In this document: positions 18,077-29,700 of the stretch, one piece after another
Position numbering within the stretch: the first letter of the stretch is position 1
Layout: the number at the start of each line of letters is the position of its first letter
DNA from: Sebastes aleutianus
Lineage: Eukaryota; Chordata; Actinopteri; Perciformes; Sebastidae
Assembly: GCA_916700875.1 (NCBI GenBank)
Contig: CAKAKS010000039.1
Coordinates: 12,122,044 to 12,186,043 of the forward strand
Direction: 5' to 3'
Length of the DNA stretch: 64,000 nucleotides
Position numbers and translations under genes: made by a program
Notes under the pieces: model-generated
The model's input: the letters and a program-made list of their open reading frames with translations, nothing else
The model's database searches: none
Told to the model about the DNA's origin: nothing

Positions 18077-18788
18077 TATGTGTCGTTTTGGGAGTCATTG
18101 GCAAATTTAATTATGGACTAATGTAACACATCTGGCATAAATCAAATGTCCGCAGGATTTTCATACATGACATGAAACCCGTCAATAACGGACCACAACT
18201 AGTCTGACTCATGGTACACTTGAGCTGTGGGTTCCTTTTTCAATTTACACATAAAATAAAGTCTTCACTTCTTTACATTATTTTTGGTGATATTTGATTG
18301 TTTTTATTTATAATGATTTAGTCTTTATTTAAAATATGATGCCTTTGCTACAGAGCCTCTTTTCTTCAAAAATCCAAAATGTTATTTTTCTAAATTTAAT
18401 TTATGTGGACTGAATATTAACTGCGTCTGTTCCCAAGAGACAGAAATAATAATAATAATAATGAAAAACCCTTACACTTACTCGCCAGTTTGAGGTGAGC
18501 TCTTGATGCAGCTGCCCTGAAATTAATGCTCAACAAAGTTAATTATACATTATGTACAATTATTTACTGACTTGAAGCAATTAAAGGGGATTACTGGTGT
18601 CAACAGTCTGTTTTCAGTCATTTCCCAAAGTTGTTTTTCATGCTGAAGAATGAACAGCAGCCAATGGCTTCTTCTTCTGGAGGAGGAACGTGAGCTCTGT
18701 CACAGTGTTGATTACCAGACCTGTTGACAGCAGCTTAAATATGCAACCACCTGTTATCACATGTCCGTAGGGTTTCACTAGTTCACCT

Positions 18789-19762
18789 GAGGCCGGGACT
18801 ACGAAGCAGGATTTGTGGTTAGCGAGGTAACTTCAGGGTTTTCAGTCCTACGAAGGTGGTTCACTTCTTATCGGGGTAGATCGCCATGGTAACTGATGCT
18901 GAACACCTAACCTTCACCGGAGCAGGTTATGTTCCAGATAAGAGATCAACTCGTATAAAAGCTCGGTGGGCAGATCGTATGATAATATTACACAAATACG
19001 GAGAAGTTAAAGTCACAATCCAGTCTGAAAACAACACAGTTTAAACTGACAAATGCAGGAAGGACAGCTGGATTTATGCTGTGGGTGCTTACCACTTTGA
19101 ATTATGTTTTTATATATACATTTTTTTACTTGCTCTGAAGTCCATTTCACACCACCGGAGACCGGGACACAGCTGAAAGAGGTTTGAAATAGTCATACAG
19201 TAGATGCCACAACATTACCAAAGGGCATAATGAAGGCGAAAATGTAGATTATCTGTTCATTCGTTCTGTTTTGAAAGCTATATATATATATATATATATC
19301 ACTGCCCCATCTACACGACTGTATCTGACTTTTGAGTATTCCGTTAAATTAATAAGTCTGTTAATTTACGCATTCACATATAGCAATAGCACATAGCAAT
19401 TTTTTGTTTAACCAGCTGTCCTTCCTGCATTTGGCAGCTTCAACTGTGTTCATTTTAGTCTGATTATGTGTTTAACTTCTTTGCATTTGTCTAATATTAC
19501 AGGTTGCTCTTGGTTTGTAAAATGTGCCAACATCTGCTGACAGTAGACTTGTCCATGTTTGTGTTTGGTCTGATGCTGCAGACACCGCCCCTTTCATGTG
19601 AACGCGCTCGTAGCCAGATTGAGAAACCCTGGGTTGATTTACAGAGTTGATAACCAGCGTCGTAGGACTGCTTAGCGGGATCTGGTTTGTTAGGGTTAGT
19701 GAAGCCAGATAACGAGAAGATACACCCTGGGTATGTTGAACTCGCTTCCTAGTACAGGCCTC
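18789..19762. mobile_element. about 1-kb element with GAGGCC-type inverted ends
   Basis: Left end GAGGCCGGGACTACGAAGCA and right end (reverse complement) GAGGCCTGTACTAGGAAGCG are imperfect inverted repeats; further in, AACTTCAGGGTT-like and ACCCAGGGTG-like text also pair. There is no long frame. It may be a Harbinger-like non-autonomous element; the class is a guess. Confidence 0.5.
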
Positions 19763-20003
19763 TGATGACATCTGAGCCAGTTCACTGGATGAAGATCGTG
19801 AGATGCTGAAGTTTGATTTTAAAATATTTTGTTCCATATGCTATTCTCCTGTAAATGGATAATCCACCAACAATGCATGTAGGAGGATGTATACACCACA
19901 TACAAAGGACAAAACTAAGCTGAATATATGCTTACCGTCTACGTTCGCTGTTCTTAACTAATGTAAGCGAGCACGTTTGTGCAGTCTGGTAATTTGACTG
20001 AAT

Positions 20004-20019
20004 TTTATTTCACTTTATT
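20004..20019 (-). promoter_or_regulatory. candidate poly(A) signals of chrna7
   Basis: Two TTTATT hexamers (20004-20009 and 20014-20019) read AATAAA on the - strand, about 530 bp past the chrna7 stop, and are the nearest such hexamers I found in that 3' flank. Confidence 0.4.
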
Positions 20020-20546
20020 TTTCAGACTGACACTGTGTTCATGTTTGCTGATGTCTGTGTAGGAGGGGTGACTAAAGGAGCATGATTATCCCCCCAAATA
20101 GAAGTAAGACAAGGACTAATAATAGGAGTGACTTGTTTGTTTTTGTCCGTATAGAAACAACAAGAATTTAGCAATGTTGCTCCTTCTAAAACCACAAATT
20201 GTTGTTTTTATATTTCTGTCTGTGTTTATGCTAAACTAAGCTATTTACCTCCCGGCTTAGAGAGAGTCTGGAGCTTGAGATGTGGGCAGCAATTCAGAGA
20301 GTCAGGCTAGTAGTTGTGTACAACGAAGGTAAACAGCTCCTGAGCTAGCAACACACTGACTTTATCTTTGGGAGGTGTTTTTAAAGTAGGAACCAATGTG
20401 CTTGGAGATGAGAGCCACAGATAGGAAGTCAGACAGTATTGAGAGATGGACAGACGAACACGTTGTTGGTTTGGGTCTGTACAGAGGATTTGTTGACGGT
20501 AAGAAAAATAAAGACAGTAGACCTCCTCTCCTCCTCCTCCTCCTCC

Positions 20547-21101
20547 TCAGCTGAAGAAATCTTTGGAGATGGCCTCCACAAAGTTGGGAGCCGACATGAG
20601 GATGCCGATGGTGCAGAGGATGGTGAAGAGCGAGAACGCAACCAGACACAGCCGGTCGATCACCGCTGCAGCGAACTTCCACTCGCTGCAGACCGTCTCC
20701 TCCTCGTCCTGGCCGCGGAAACGCCCGGCGATGTATCTCACTTCCTCCAGGATCTGGTTCAGCTCCGCCTCCAGGGTGGAGCTCCCCACCGCCCCTCCTC
20801 CTCTTCCTCCAGCCTGCTCCCCGCCCACGCCGCCCCCCACCATTCGTGAACAGAGGAGCTCCGGTTCAGACGGCGAGGCGTAGTGCAACCCCTCCATCCC
20901 CCGGAAGCCCACGTACAGGAGGTTGCCGTTGGTTACCTGCGGGTGATGTCGCAGGGACCCCTGGCTGACGCTGAGCTCCAGGCTGGACAGGCTGCCACGA
21001 CGACGCTTGGCGGCGTTGTGGCACGCCAGACGGACCTTTGCCTCGCCAGGACGACGCATCCGCAGGAACCAGGCGCACCAGTTCAACAAAATCACACGGG
21101 T
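20547..21101 (-). CDS. chrna7: chrna7 exon 10: cytoplasmic loop and M4
   Basis: TRVILLNWCAWFLRMRRPGE, a variable loop with a Gly-rich part (VGGGVGGEQAGGRGGGAVGS), the MA helix ILEEVRYIAGRFRGQDEEE, VCSEWKFAAAVIDRLCLVAF (M4 start) and the end NFVEAISKDFFS before TGA (20547-20549). The acceptor (cttcttcag) ends a long TTC-type pyrimidine tract. The exon is G+C-rich compared with its flanks. Confidence 0.97.
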   Translation of the reverse strand, partial: TRVILLNWCAWFLRMRRPGEAKVRLACHNAAKRRRGSLSSLELSVSQGSLRHHPQVTNGNLLYVGFRGMEGLHYASPSEPELLCSRMVGGGVGGEQAGGRGGGAVGSSTLEAELNQILEEVRYIAGRFRGQDEEETVCSEWKFAAAVIDRLCLVAFSLFTILCTIGILMSAPNFVEAISKDFFS

Positions 21102-21345
21102 CTGAAGAAGACAAAAAGAAGAAGAAGAAGAAGAAGAAGAAGAAACAAAGATGAAGAAAAAACAAAGAAGATGAAACAAAAAAGAAGAAGAAGAAGAAGA
21201 AGAATAAGAGTGTACTTATCTGAAGTTGACTTTACAAAGTGCGAGTCAAAAATATTTACATAAAAACAAGATGATTAAAATTAATTTATGCAGAAACGTG
21301 TTTATGCGGAAAAAATGTGCAGCTTGTACATGAGAGAGACGAGTT

Positions 21346-21406
<61 letters not shown>

Positions 21407-24400
21407 CAGATAAAAATAGAGCATGAATAAAGTGGATCTGTGGCTGCTCAGCTCTCAGAGGAAATCTTCTCCTACAGTCCAATATTTCACTTCACACTGG
21501 GCTCATTAAATATTTAGCCGTGACACCAGCAGCACTTGACTGCTTCAGTCTGGTCACTTCTGACAACAAGGTGGAGTTCAGACTGCTGCCATCCTTCTTT
21601 CTGTCATTCTCAGTGGACTTAGCTCAGGTTCCTTTCCTTCCCTTCACCTTTCTACCCTTGCTGTTTATTTCCCTTTCTTCCCTTTCCTTTAGAGTGTACT
21701 CAGATTAGTTTTCTTTTCTTTTTAGTGTACTTGTATTCCCATCCTTTCTTCCATCCTTCCTTTTCTTTAAAGTTTATTTAGATTATGTTTCCTGACACAC
21801 TGACTCTCCTACAGTGAAGAAATGGCAAAGCTACTTTCTCTTTTCCCGACAAAACAAACTGAGTCTGTCCTCACTCAAGCCGACAGTAACTCTGAATTTA
21901 CAGTATGATAAAAAATATATTAAAAAATAAATTATTGAACATCAGACTTTCTGCCGAGTCATGAGTTAGTCTGTCCTGCCAGGAATAATGCAACATGTTA
22001 TATTTAGGGCTGTGAATCGATTAAAATATATAATCATGATTAATCGCATGGTTGTCCATAGTTAATCGCAATTAAACGCAAATTAATCGCACATTTTTTA
22101 TCTGTTCAAAATGTACCTTAAAGGGAGATTTGTCAAGTATTTAATACTCTTATCAACATGGGAGTAGACAAATATGCTGCTTTATACAAATGTATGTATA
22201 TATTTATTATTGCAAATCAATTAGCAACACAAAACTATGACAAATACTGTCCAGAAACCCTCACAGGTACTGCATTTAGCATAATAAATATGCTCAAATC
22301 ATAACATGAAGCCCAACAGGCAACAACAGCTCTCAGTGTGTCAGTGTGCTGACTTGACTATGACTTGCCCCAAACTGCATGTGATTATCATAAAGTGGGC
22401 ATGTCTGTAAAGGGGAGACTCGTGGGTACCCATAGAACCCATTTTCATTCACATACCTTGAGGTCAGAGGTCAAGGGACCCCTTTGAAAATGGACATGAC
22501 AGTTTTTCCTCGCCAAAATTTTGCGTTATTTAACCTCCTTCACGACATGCTAGTATGACATGATTGGTACGGATTCATTAGGTTTTGTAGTTTCAAGAAA
22601 TTAGTGGCGTTAAAACAAATTTGCGTTAAAGGTGCAGTGTGTAGGATCTGGCTGTATCTTGTGGTGAGGTTGCAGATTGCAACCAACTGTAGCCTCTCCC
22701 GTGTGCCAAGCGTGTTGGAGAGCATCGGTGGCCGACGCGAAAACACAAATGTCCCTCTCTAGAGCAAGTTGGAGCAGAGCCAGTGTGTAGAGTGTGATTG
22801 TATGTGGGAAGTGAGTGGTGAAGCAAGAAAGAGAGCGGTGGCGATGGGAGCGAGTAACGTTATCGACTCCTGTCCAAGCAGGAAAAGTTAACAGTGTTTG
22901 GTTTGTCTGTTCTGGGCTACTCTAGAAATATATCGAAGCAACATGAAGGACTCCCTGAAGAGGACCCGCTCCCTATGTAGATATGAAGGACTCATGCTAA
23001 GGTAACGAGAACACAACAATTCTTATTATCAGGTGATTATACACTAAAAAAACATACTTATTAAAGGGACTATTTGTAACTTTCAGAAATGCTTGTTAAC
23101 AGCGACACCTGTGGCCGTGAAATCAACGAAAGTCAGCGTCGGGCTCGCGCTTGCTCGCTCTAAATATACCTGAACGAGCATCGCTCAAAACAGTGAGGCG
23201 ACACACGTCAGCTAAAAGCACAATATCACTCTATATTTCAGCTGCTTGGCAGTAATGTTAGCTGACCAGACGAAGGTCTCTCCATGAACATGATTTAGAT
23301 CTGATCTTAGTGTTGGCTTTTCCTGCCTAAGTGCAGGCTGATGCAGCGGGGCTCTGCAGCGTGTCTCCTCTGCTCTCTCCGCCCGCAGCCGGAGAGAGCA
23401 GAGGAGACACCGGCACCCGATCGGTAACGAGAGGGTAACGTAACTCTCTGAAGAGCTCCGTCACTTCACAAGACACGGGAAACCTCTGTTGGTCTGGAGG
23501 AACTGCAGCATTTATTTCTGCACAAACGTCCCCTGTTCATTCACTAGATATTCTCAGAGCTAAACTAACTCTTCTGCAGTATGTAGTGAGCGCGCGTTCA
23601 CGTCTAGAGGTGGAGCGAGACAGCGAGGACGCGCGCGCTGTCTGAGTGAAGGAGAGCAGGCAGCGGAGACGAGGCTCCAGCCACACGCGAGCGCGCATAT
23701 GCGAACGCGCATGTGTGGCGACCCGCTACATTTGTACGCTTAAAAAGTTACAAATAGTCCCTTTAACATTATATTCCATTTCTGCCAATAGATCCCTCTA
23801 ACACACTACACACTGGTCCTTTAACGCGTTATTATTCCGTTTATTTTGACAGCCGTAGTTACATTATATTTGTAGTGCCTGGATACTAACAGAGCTGTCT
23901 ATCATTTGAAATTTCTCTATACTTCTGACAAATTGGTACCTCAGCTAAATAAAATACCGTCTAAAACTGATTAAAATCAGGAACTCTTTGATCAAGTTAG
24001 CGGAGTTAGAGTGGAGGTGGATTATTAAAACCCTTCCTTAAACTATTCATATCTAATATTATTTCAATCATGTACGCACAAACTCAAAGCCACATTTTCC
24101 TTATGCTTCAGATGCCAAAGAGGAGCGGTGGCTTAAAGGTTAGAGACACGACTTTGTGACTGAAAGGTCAGCAGCAGTTTGATATCTGAACTGTCAGGAT
24201 AAATCTAAGCAGCGAGGTGACAGCTGACAGGGACTGCAGTGCAGAGGGAGAGCAACAGATTCAGACAGGAATGGGAAACTAACCACAGAAATGGATACAC
24301 GGAGAGTGCTGCAGCACCCCCTGTTTTTTCTGTAGGCACACACTGCTACACCTACGTTCACAACTATAACGGTACCAACAACCCCACACTCACCGCCACC

Positions 24401-25706
24401 ACACAGACACATGGTCTGTCGGACACTCGCTAACGTTACGCCGCGCTGACAGACCGTATGTGTGTGACAACGGTGAGCACGAAGCCTCCAACAACGCTAC
24501 AGCTGCTATCGTGGCATAAACCAAACAGACACGGTCTGTTGGACACTCGCTATCGTTACACCGGGCAGACAGAGTATCGTTACACCGGGCAGACAGAGTA
24601 TCGTTACACCAGGCAGACAGAGTAGCGTTACACCAGGCAGACAGAGTAGCGTTACGCCAGGCAGACAGAGTAGCGTTACACCAGGCAGACAGAGTAGCGT
24701 TACACCAGGCAGACAGAGTATCGTTACACCAGGCAGACAGAGTAGCGTTACACCAGGCAGACAGAGTAGCGTTACGCCAGGCAGACACACAGCTGACAAC
24801 TTCGCAGCTAAATGTTGCGGTGGAGACTTTTACTGGGAAAGTGGCTGCATGTGTCCTCGATACTACACGCAGCATTGCGGCTGCTACAGTAACCCTCCTG
24901 GACAGGTGAACTGGGGACTCAGTTTTCTATTTTGCTCATACACTGCAGCTGGCGCACCGCTGCATGAAACGCACTAATCTTGACGGTTAATTATCGGTTA
25001 AAAAAAATAATTCAAAATTAGCATCCCTACTTCACGCCAAGCGTCCATACTACTCTGGCGATTTAGAACACCTAAAACTGAGAATTGAAAACGCTGCTGA
25101 CGCCGTTTTAGTTTGAACTGTGGGACTGCGTTTCAGTCTGGGTGGATGGAAACAGAGACTTTTAAAAACAATGACGCAGACACCCACGTCTGCTTCCTGA
25201 TTGGGTCTTATCAGTCACAATGTGTCCTTCCCTGATTCGTCACGCCCCTGTCATGTGACACTTTCCTGAAAAAAACCCCGCATCAGCCTGGACTACCAGT
25301 GGTTCATTCAACGCATTCAATGCTAGCTACCTACTACTGCCGACATGCACATGAGGCAAGTTAATCATCTAACAATTTGCGACAATTCCCGCGTCCAGCT
25401 GCCTTATCAGCCCTGCACGGAGCGTACGACCAGTGGTGAATGGTCATGTGATACGTGTTTTCAGGCGTGTTAGTATAGACAGAGATTTTTTTCTGAAAAG
25501 GTGCTGAATCGCTGGTGTGTACGGTGAGATATTAGTGTGGATGCAGCCTGAAGCTGCTGGGAAGCTAAATGAGACAGATTTGTCCTTTCAGCCTCACAGC
25601 TTCACCTTCACGACTCAACAGTCATCCTCCCTCCTCTTCCTCAGCGGGAACATTCACAATCTGAACACACGTCAGAGCGGGGCAGTCACCTCCCCACCTA
25701 ACCTTG

Positions 25707-25740
<34 letters not shown>

Positions 25741-26702
25741 ACACACACCCCGCTGAAGTAAGAGCTCTGACCTTCAAAATAAATTCCACCATAATGGATG
25801 TTCTCTTGTTCAGATTCCCGGAGGGGAGAGAGGATGTTTGTATGTGTGTTTGTGCGTGTGTGTGTGTGTGTGTGACTGAAGGTGTAAAGCATTTTTCTTT
25901 AAGCTCCAGGTTGCTGTAAAATAAATAAATTGGATGAACACCTTAACATCCAATCAGCTCTCAAAATGAAGACTGACAGCTCTCGTTCAGAGCTCCTTAT
26001 GGAGCCGGATGCACAGAGCAAGTATGATACTTAAGTCTTACACTCTCCTTAAGGCTGGCCCACACTAAAAGATGTTTCAGATCTTACCAGATGTGTAAAA
26101 TGTGAGAGAGCGCACACATAACGACATGTTCTGCTAAATTTAACAGTGTCGTTCCTATAGTGTGTGGAGAGAAACGATTTATGATTTGAGATCGGTGCGG
26201 CCAGGATGGACTTCAGAGCCGATCGGGGGATGTAAAAAACACTCTTAACATACCTCACACCACAGGAACATCTGGAAGGATCATCTTTAGAACCATCAAA
26301 CAATCAGGGCTAAGATTAAGGAATTCCTTAAGTATAAAACCAAGATGAGGAGAAAAGTCCCTTAAAAGTCCCCCTCCTGTGTATTTTGACATTTCTATGA
26401 TATTTCATATTTATTTAAGTCATTTCCTGACTAAGTTGATTAGCCACACTGTTTGACTTTTTTTTTTATGACAAATAACGTGACAAATGTTTAAGAAAGA
26501 ACGTTAACCAAAAAACAGGAAGTAAAACTGTCTGGAGGGAGGGTTTAAGTGAACATTTTAAGTAAACCTTAAGGAGAAGACTTTAAGGAAAATCTTAACT
26601 TGAGGTGTTTTGAGCAACTGTCCCTGGAGCTTATTAAAGCTGACTCGGCAGAATGCAGACACCATATTGGACTCCCCACAGAGAAATGAGCATGCACGCG
26701 TG

Positions 26703-26751
<49 letters not shown>

Positions 26752-29700
26752 GCAAAGAGCTCACAGTGGAGAGGAGAAGAGGAGGAGAAGAGGAGGAGGA
26801 AGAGGAGGGATGACTGACCCATTGTGGCATGTTTCCTCCATCGGGGTCGTGGTGATGATACTGCAGAACCAGAACTGTAGCGATGACCGACAGACCCACG
26901 ATCACCATGGTGGTTGCAAAGTACTGAGCTGAAACACAAAGGTCGAAGGTCAGTTCATATTTAAAGGGGGGTTGACTTGTGTGAAGCCTTACAAGGTCGA
27001 TATCAGCTTCGTCTCTGAGTGTTGTTTTGTTAGCTTGATGTGTGGACTCGAGGTGGAGACTAGTGCCGGACAAAAGAGGAGGAAAGCTGTTTGTCGAGAC
27101 CCCAGAGGTGTCTTATTTACATATTATGTCTCCTTAGCCGGCCTGCGTGCCACCTGCACACCTGCTTTGTTGTGCAGAGCTGTGAGGAAGAGACTTCTGG
27201 GTACTGCATCTGGCCAGCAGAGCTAATGGCGCATTCACACCAAGAGCAAAGCAAACTTTTCACGCAGTGCGATTACATACAAAGTCAATACAAAGAGGTG
27301 AATAGATGTGAATTCACGGTGGGCAATGCAAATGGCGCGAATGAGGAGTTGTAATTTTTAAACTGGAGCGAAAAATTGGTGCGATGCTGTGTGGTTAAAG
27401 CCTGTCTGCGTTGAGATTCTCCTCCTGTCCTCACTGTCGTCCTGACGTTGTTGAATCAGAAATGGAGGAAATAAATCTTGTATGTGTCTGTGGTCACCCA
27501 GAGCTACGATAGTACGTCATATCTGTACAGAGACCGGACCAAACTCTGTGTAGAAACCACAGACTGTCTATGGTAGAAACAACAACGTCGCTGCCGTATT
27601 TATGCCTAGATGACTTTGTGTTGAGTGTTGATGGAGCAGCTGCATAGCCTGGTACTGATACATCCAAACTCCATTCAGAAAACAAGCATTTTAAAGGTTG
27701 ACTGCTTGTCGTCTTGTGGACAGACCTGACTAGACTTTCTACTAATCAGCATCATTATGTAGTTATGTCAGCATCATTTTGATCTGTTTATTGCAATTAA
27801 ATCACAGCACAATCTGTTTATTTTGGGATCATACCATAGTAGTGACGTGTGGCTTGCTAGATACAGTCAGTGCGATGGCACTGTATGTGAATACAGCTCG
27901 CCCCCGGGGGGATGTTATGAACCCAGACACAACGGCGTTTGGTTTTCTGACATATCTGGGAGTTCCACAACATGTATAAAGCAGCAACAGAGGTTATTTC
28001 TTCCATGGTTGATGGAGGAAAGAAAAGTCATTGTGATTTATGGATACAAGCTCCTTCTCTCTGGTGTGTCTAGAGCGAGTAACGCATCAATGAACTCAAA
28101 TAATCCTGGCAGTCCAACTTGTGCGAGTAAAGTGAAGCTAAAATTCGCTTCGCTCTTGGTGTGATCACAACATAACAGTTAGCTGTTTAAGGTCAATAAA
28201 TATGTCCAACCTGCTTGTTAAACCTCATTTGTATTTTTCTGCACGTGTTAAATACAGAAGATGTGACCGTGTGGTGGCTTCAGAGTTGTAGAAGTAACGT
28301 AATGTTAACTGATCTAACTTGGAGAAGTAGCCTACTGTACATGATTACTGTTTCAATTATTAATAAGTAAAGAGTGATGGATAACACTTTCCACTCTTCT
28401 CTAGTGCAGACTTTCACTTTAAATCCATCCAAAGATGATAAAGATCCTGGCTAACTGTCATGACGATGACAGAGAGATGACTCAGGTGATGGAGGGATGA
28501 AGCTCTATCAGTGAGGGTCTCACCTATGAGAGGAACAGAGTCAGATGTCGCCGGCATGATCTCAGCTACCAGCAGCATGAAGACGGTCAGAGAGAGCAAC
28601 ACTGTGATACCTGCACAGAGACAAAGTCGTTATTTATACTTTATCCACAGAATTTAACATTCTGCGTTCTCTGGATAAAGTTCATTTCCAGTGATCAACC
28701 ACCCTGTTTACTTTCTATAAAGTTTTCAGTAAGTTAACATCCTCCAGCTCTTCATGTATGAGCTGAATGTTCTCTGCTCTTTGGCAGCAGAGACGGTGAA
28801 CAGCTGCTGAGCTCAGGACTGTAGGAGGTATCAGCGAAAAGACAGATATGAGATAAAGGGATGTTTCTATAATGGAAGGACGAATCCTCCGGACGGAACA
28901 TGATGATATGAATCTGTGTTGTGTGGTTTGTTGCCTCTGTGGAGTTAGAGAGGAGGAGATTTCGCAGGCTCCACCGACTGAACAGTTAAGCTCCTTTCCT
29001 TAAAAACTAAACTTTAGTTCACAGACAGAAAGGTGATTGTGGTGACGCTTTATGGATTTGTTTGTTTTTTTCTTGTATTGGGGCGAAGGCAGAAATCTCA
29101 GGGGCCGTTATAATGAAACCTGGAAAAACAAACCAAACCAAAAAAGAATCAAGATCTTAATACGTGACTGCCTAAAGCAGCTTTCCGCATGGACGTCAAC
29201 AAGGTCATAAAACTTTTTGGAAATTCCTGTGCAGCATTATCCAAGTGTGAAATCCAAACACAACTATTTTCACTAACCGATTGCTAAACAAAGCATTTCT
29301 GGATTATCCTCCTGCGAAAGGAAACATTTGTGCATACAGTATGAGCACAACAAAATGTCTTTTGGATGAACTCTTCCTTTAAATGTTAAATGTCTGTGAT
29401 CACAAGCAGTGACATCAGCGTATGGTTTCCACCCCAGAAAAAGAAAAACGGATCAGTATCAAAAGTTTGTTTTCATGTTATTACAACGTATAAAATTATC
29501 ACGTTATAACAAGAAACTAAAACCTCCAGCGAGGTCACCGACACAATAAGCTTTAATTCTGTTAACACCAACTTTACGACCGCCTTTGAGGAGGTCAGAG
29601 GTCAGAGGTTTACACGCCACCTCTCTGCCTCATAAAGCCTCCCAATAAAAGGAACTGGATCAATAAAAACAACAAAACACACACACACATACACAAAGAG

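Larger units (their letters stand above)
10570..20546. other. intergenic region between the kinesin and chrna7
   Basis: No reading frame here shows conserved protein character apart from the Tc1 transposase. The region carries the repeats listed separately; 11505-12270 and 12700-13120 are AT-rich with nothing recognised; 12275-12610 begins TTAAAGG and may be another TTAA-type element remnant. Short frames at 13968-14198 and 14420-14755 look like chance. Both flanking genes are on the - strand, so the kinesin promoter and the chrna7 3' end face each other here. Confidence 0.6.
22006..23857 (+). mobile_element. family A copy 1 (hAT-like), carrying nested B and C
   Basis: It starts TAGGGCTGTGAATCGATT and ends TTTTGACAGCCGTA, imperfect inverted ends of the family. 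The 8 bp before the T of TAGGGC (gttatatt) and after the end (gttacatt) match 7 of 8, fitting an 8-bp hAT target duplication. It is interrupted at a TTAA by 22630-23824. It lies in chrna7 intron 9. Confidence 0.75.

Noticed and set aside
20883..21263. Arg/Lys-rich frames around the chrna7 exon 10 acceptor
   Set aside because: They are products of the GAA repeats and of the antisense of exon 10.
24553..24787. Regular direct repeats that might suggest a CRISPR array
   Set aside because: There are no unique spacers, the units are contiguous, and the host is a vertebrate.
24390..24875. 161-codon frame of repeated eight-residue units (- strand)
   Set aside because: It is the minisatellite at 24553-24787 read in a frame that 24-bp units keep open; no start context, splice sites or conserved flanks.
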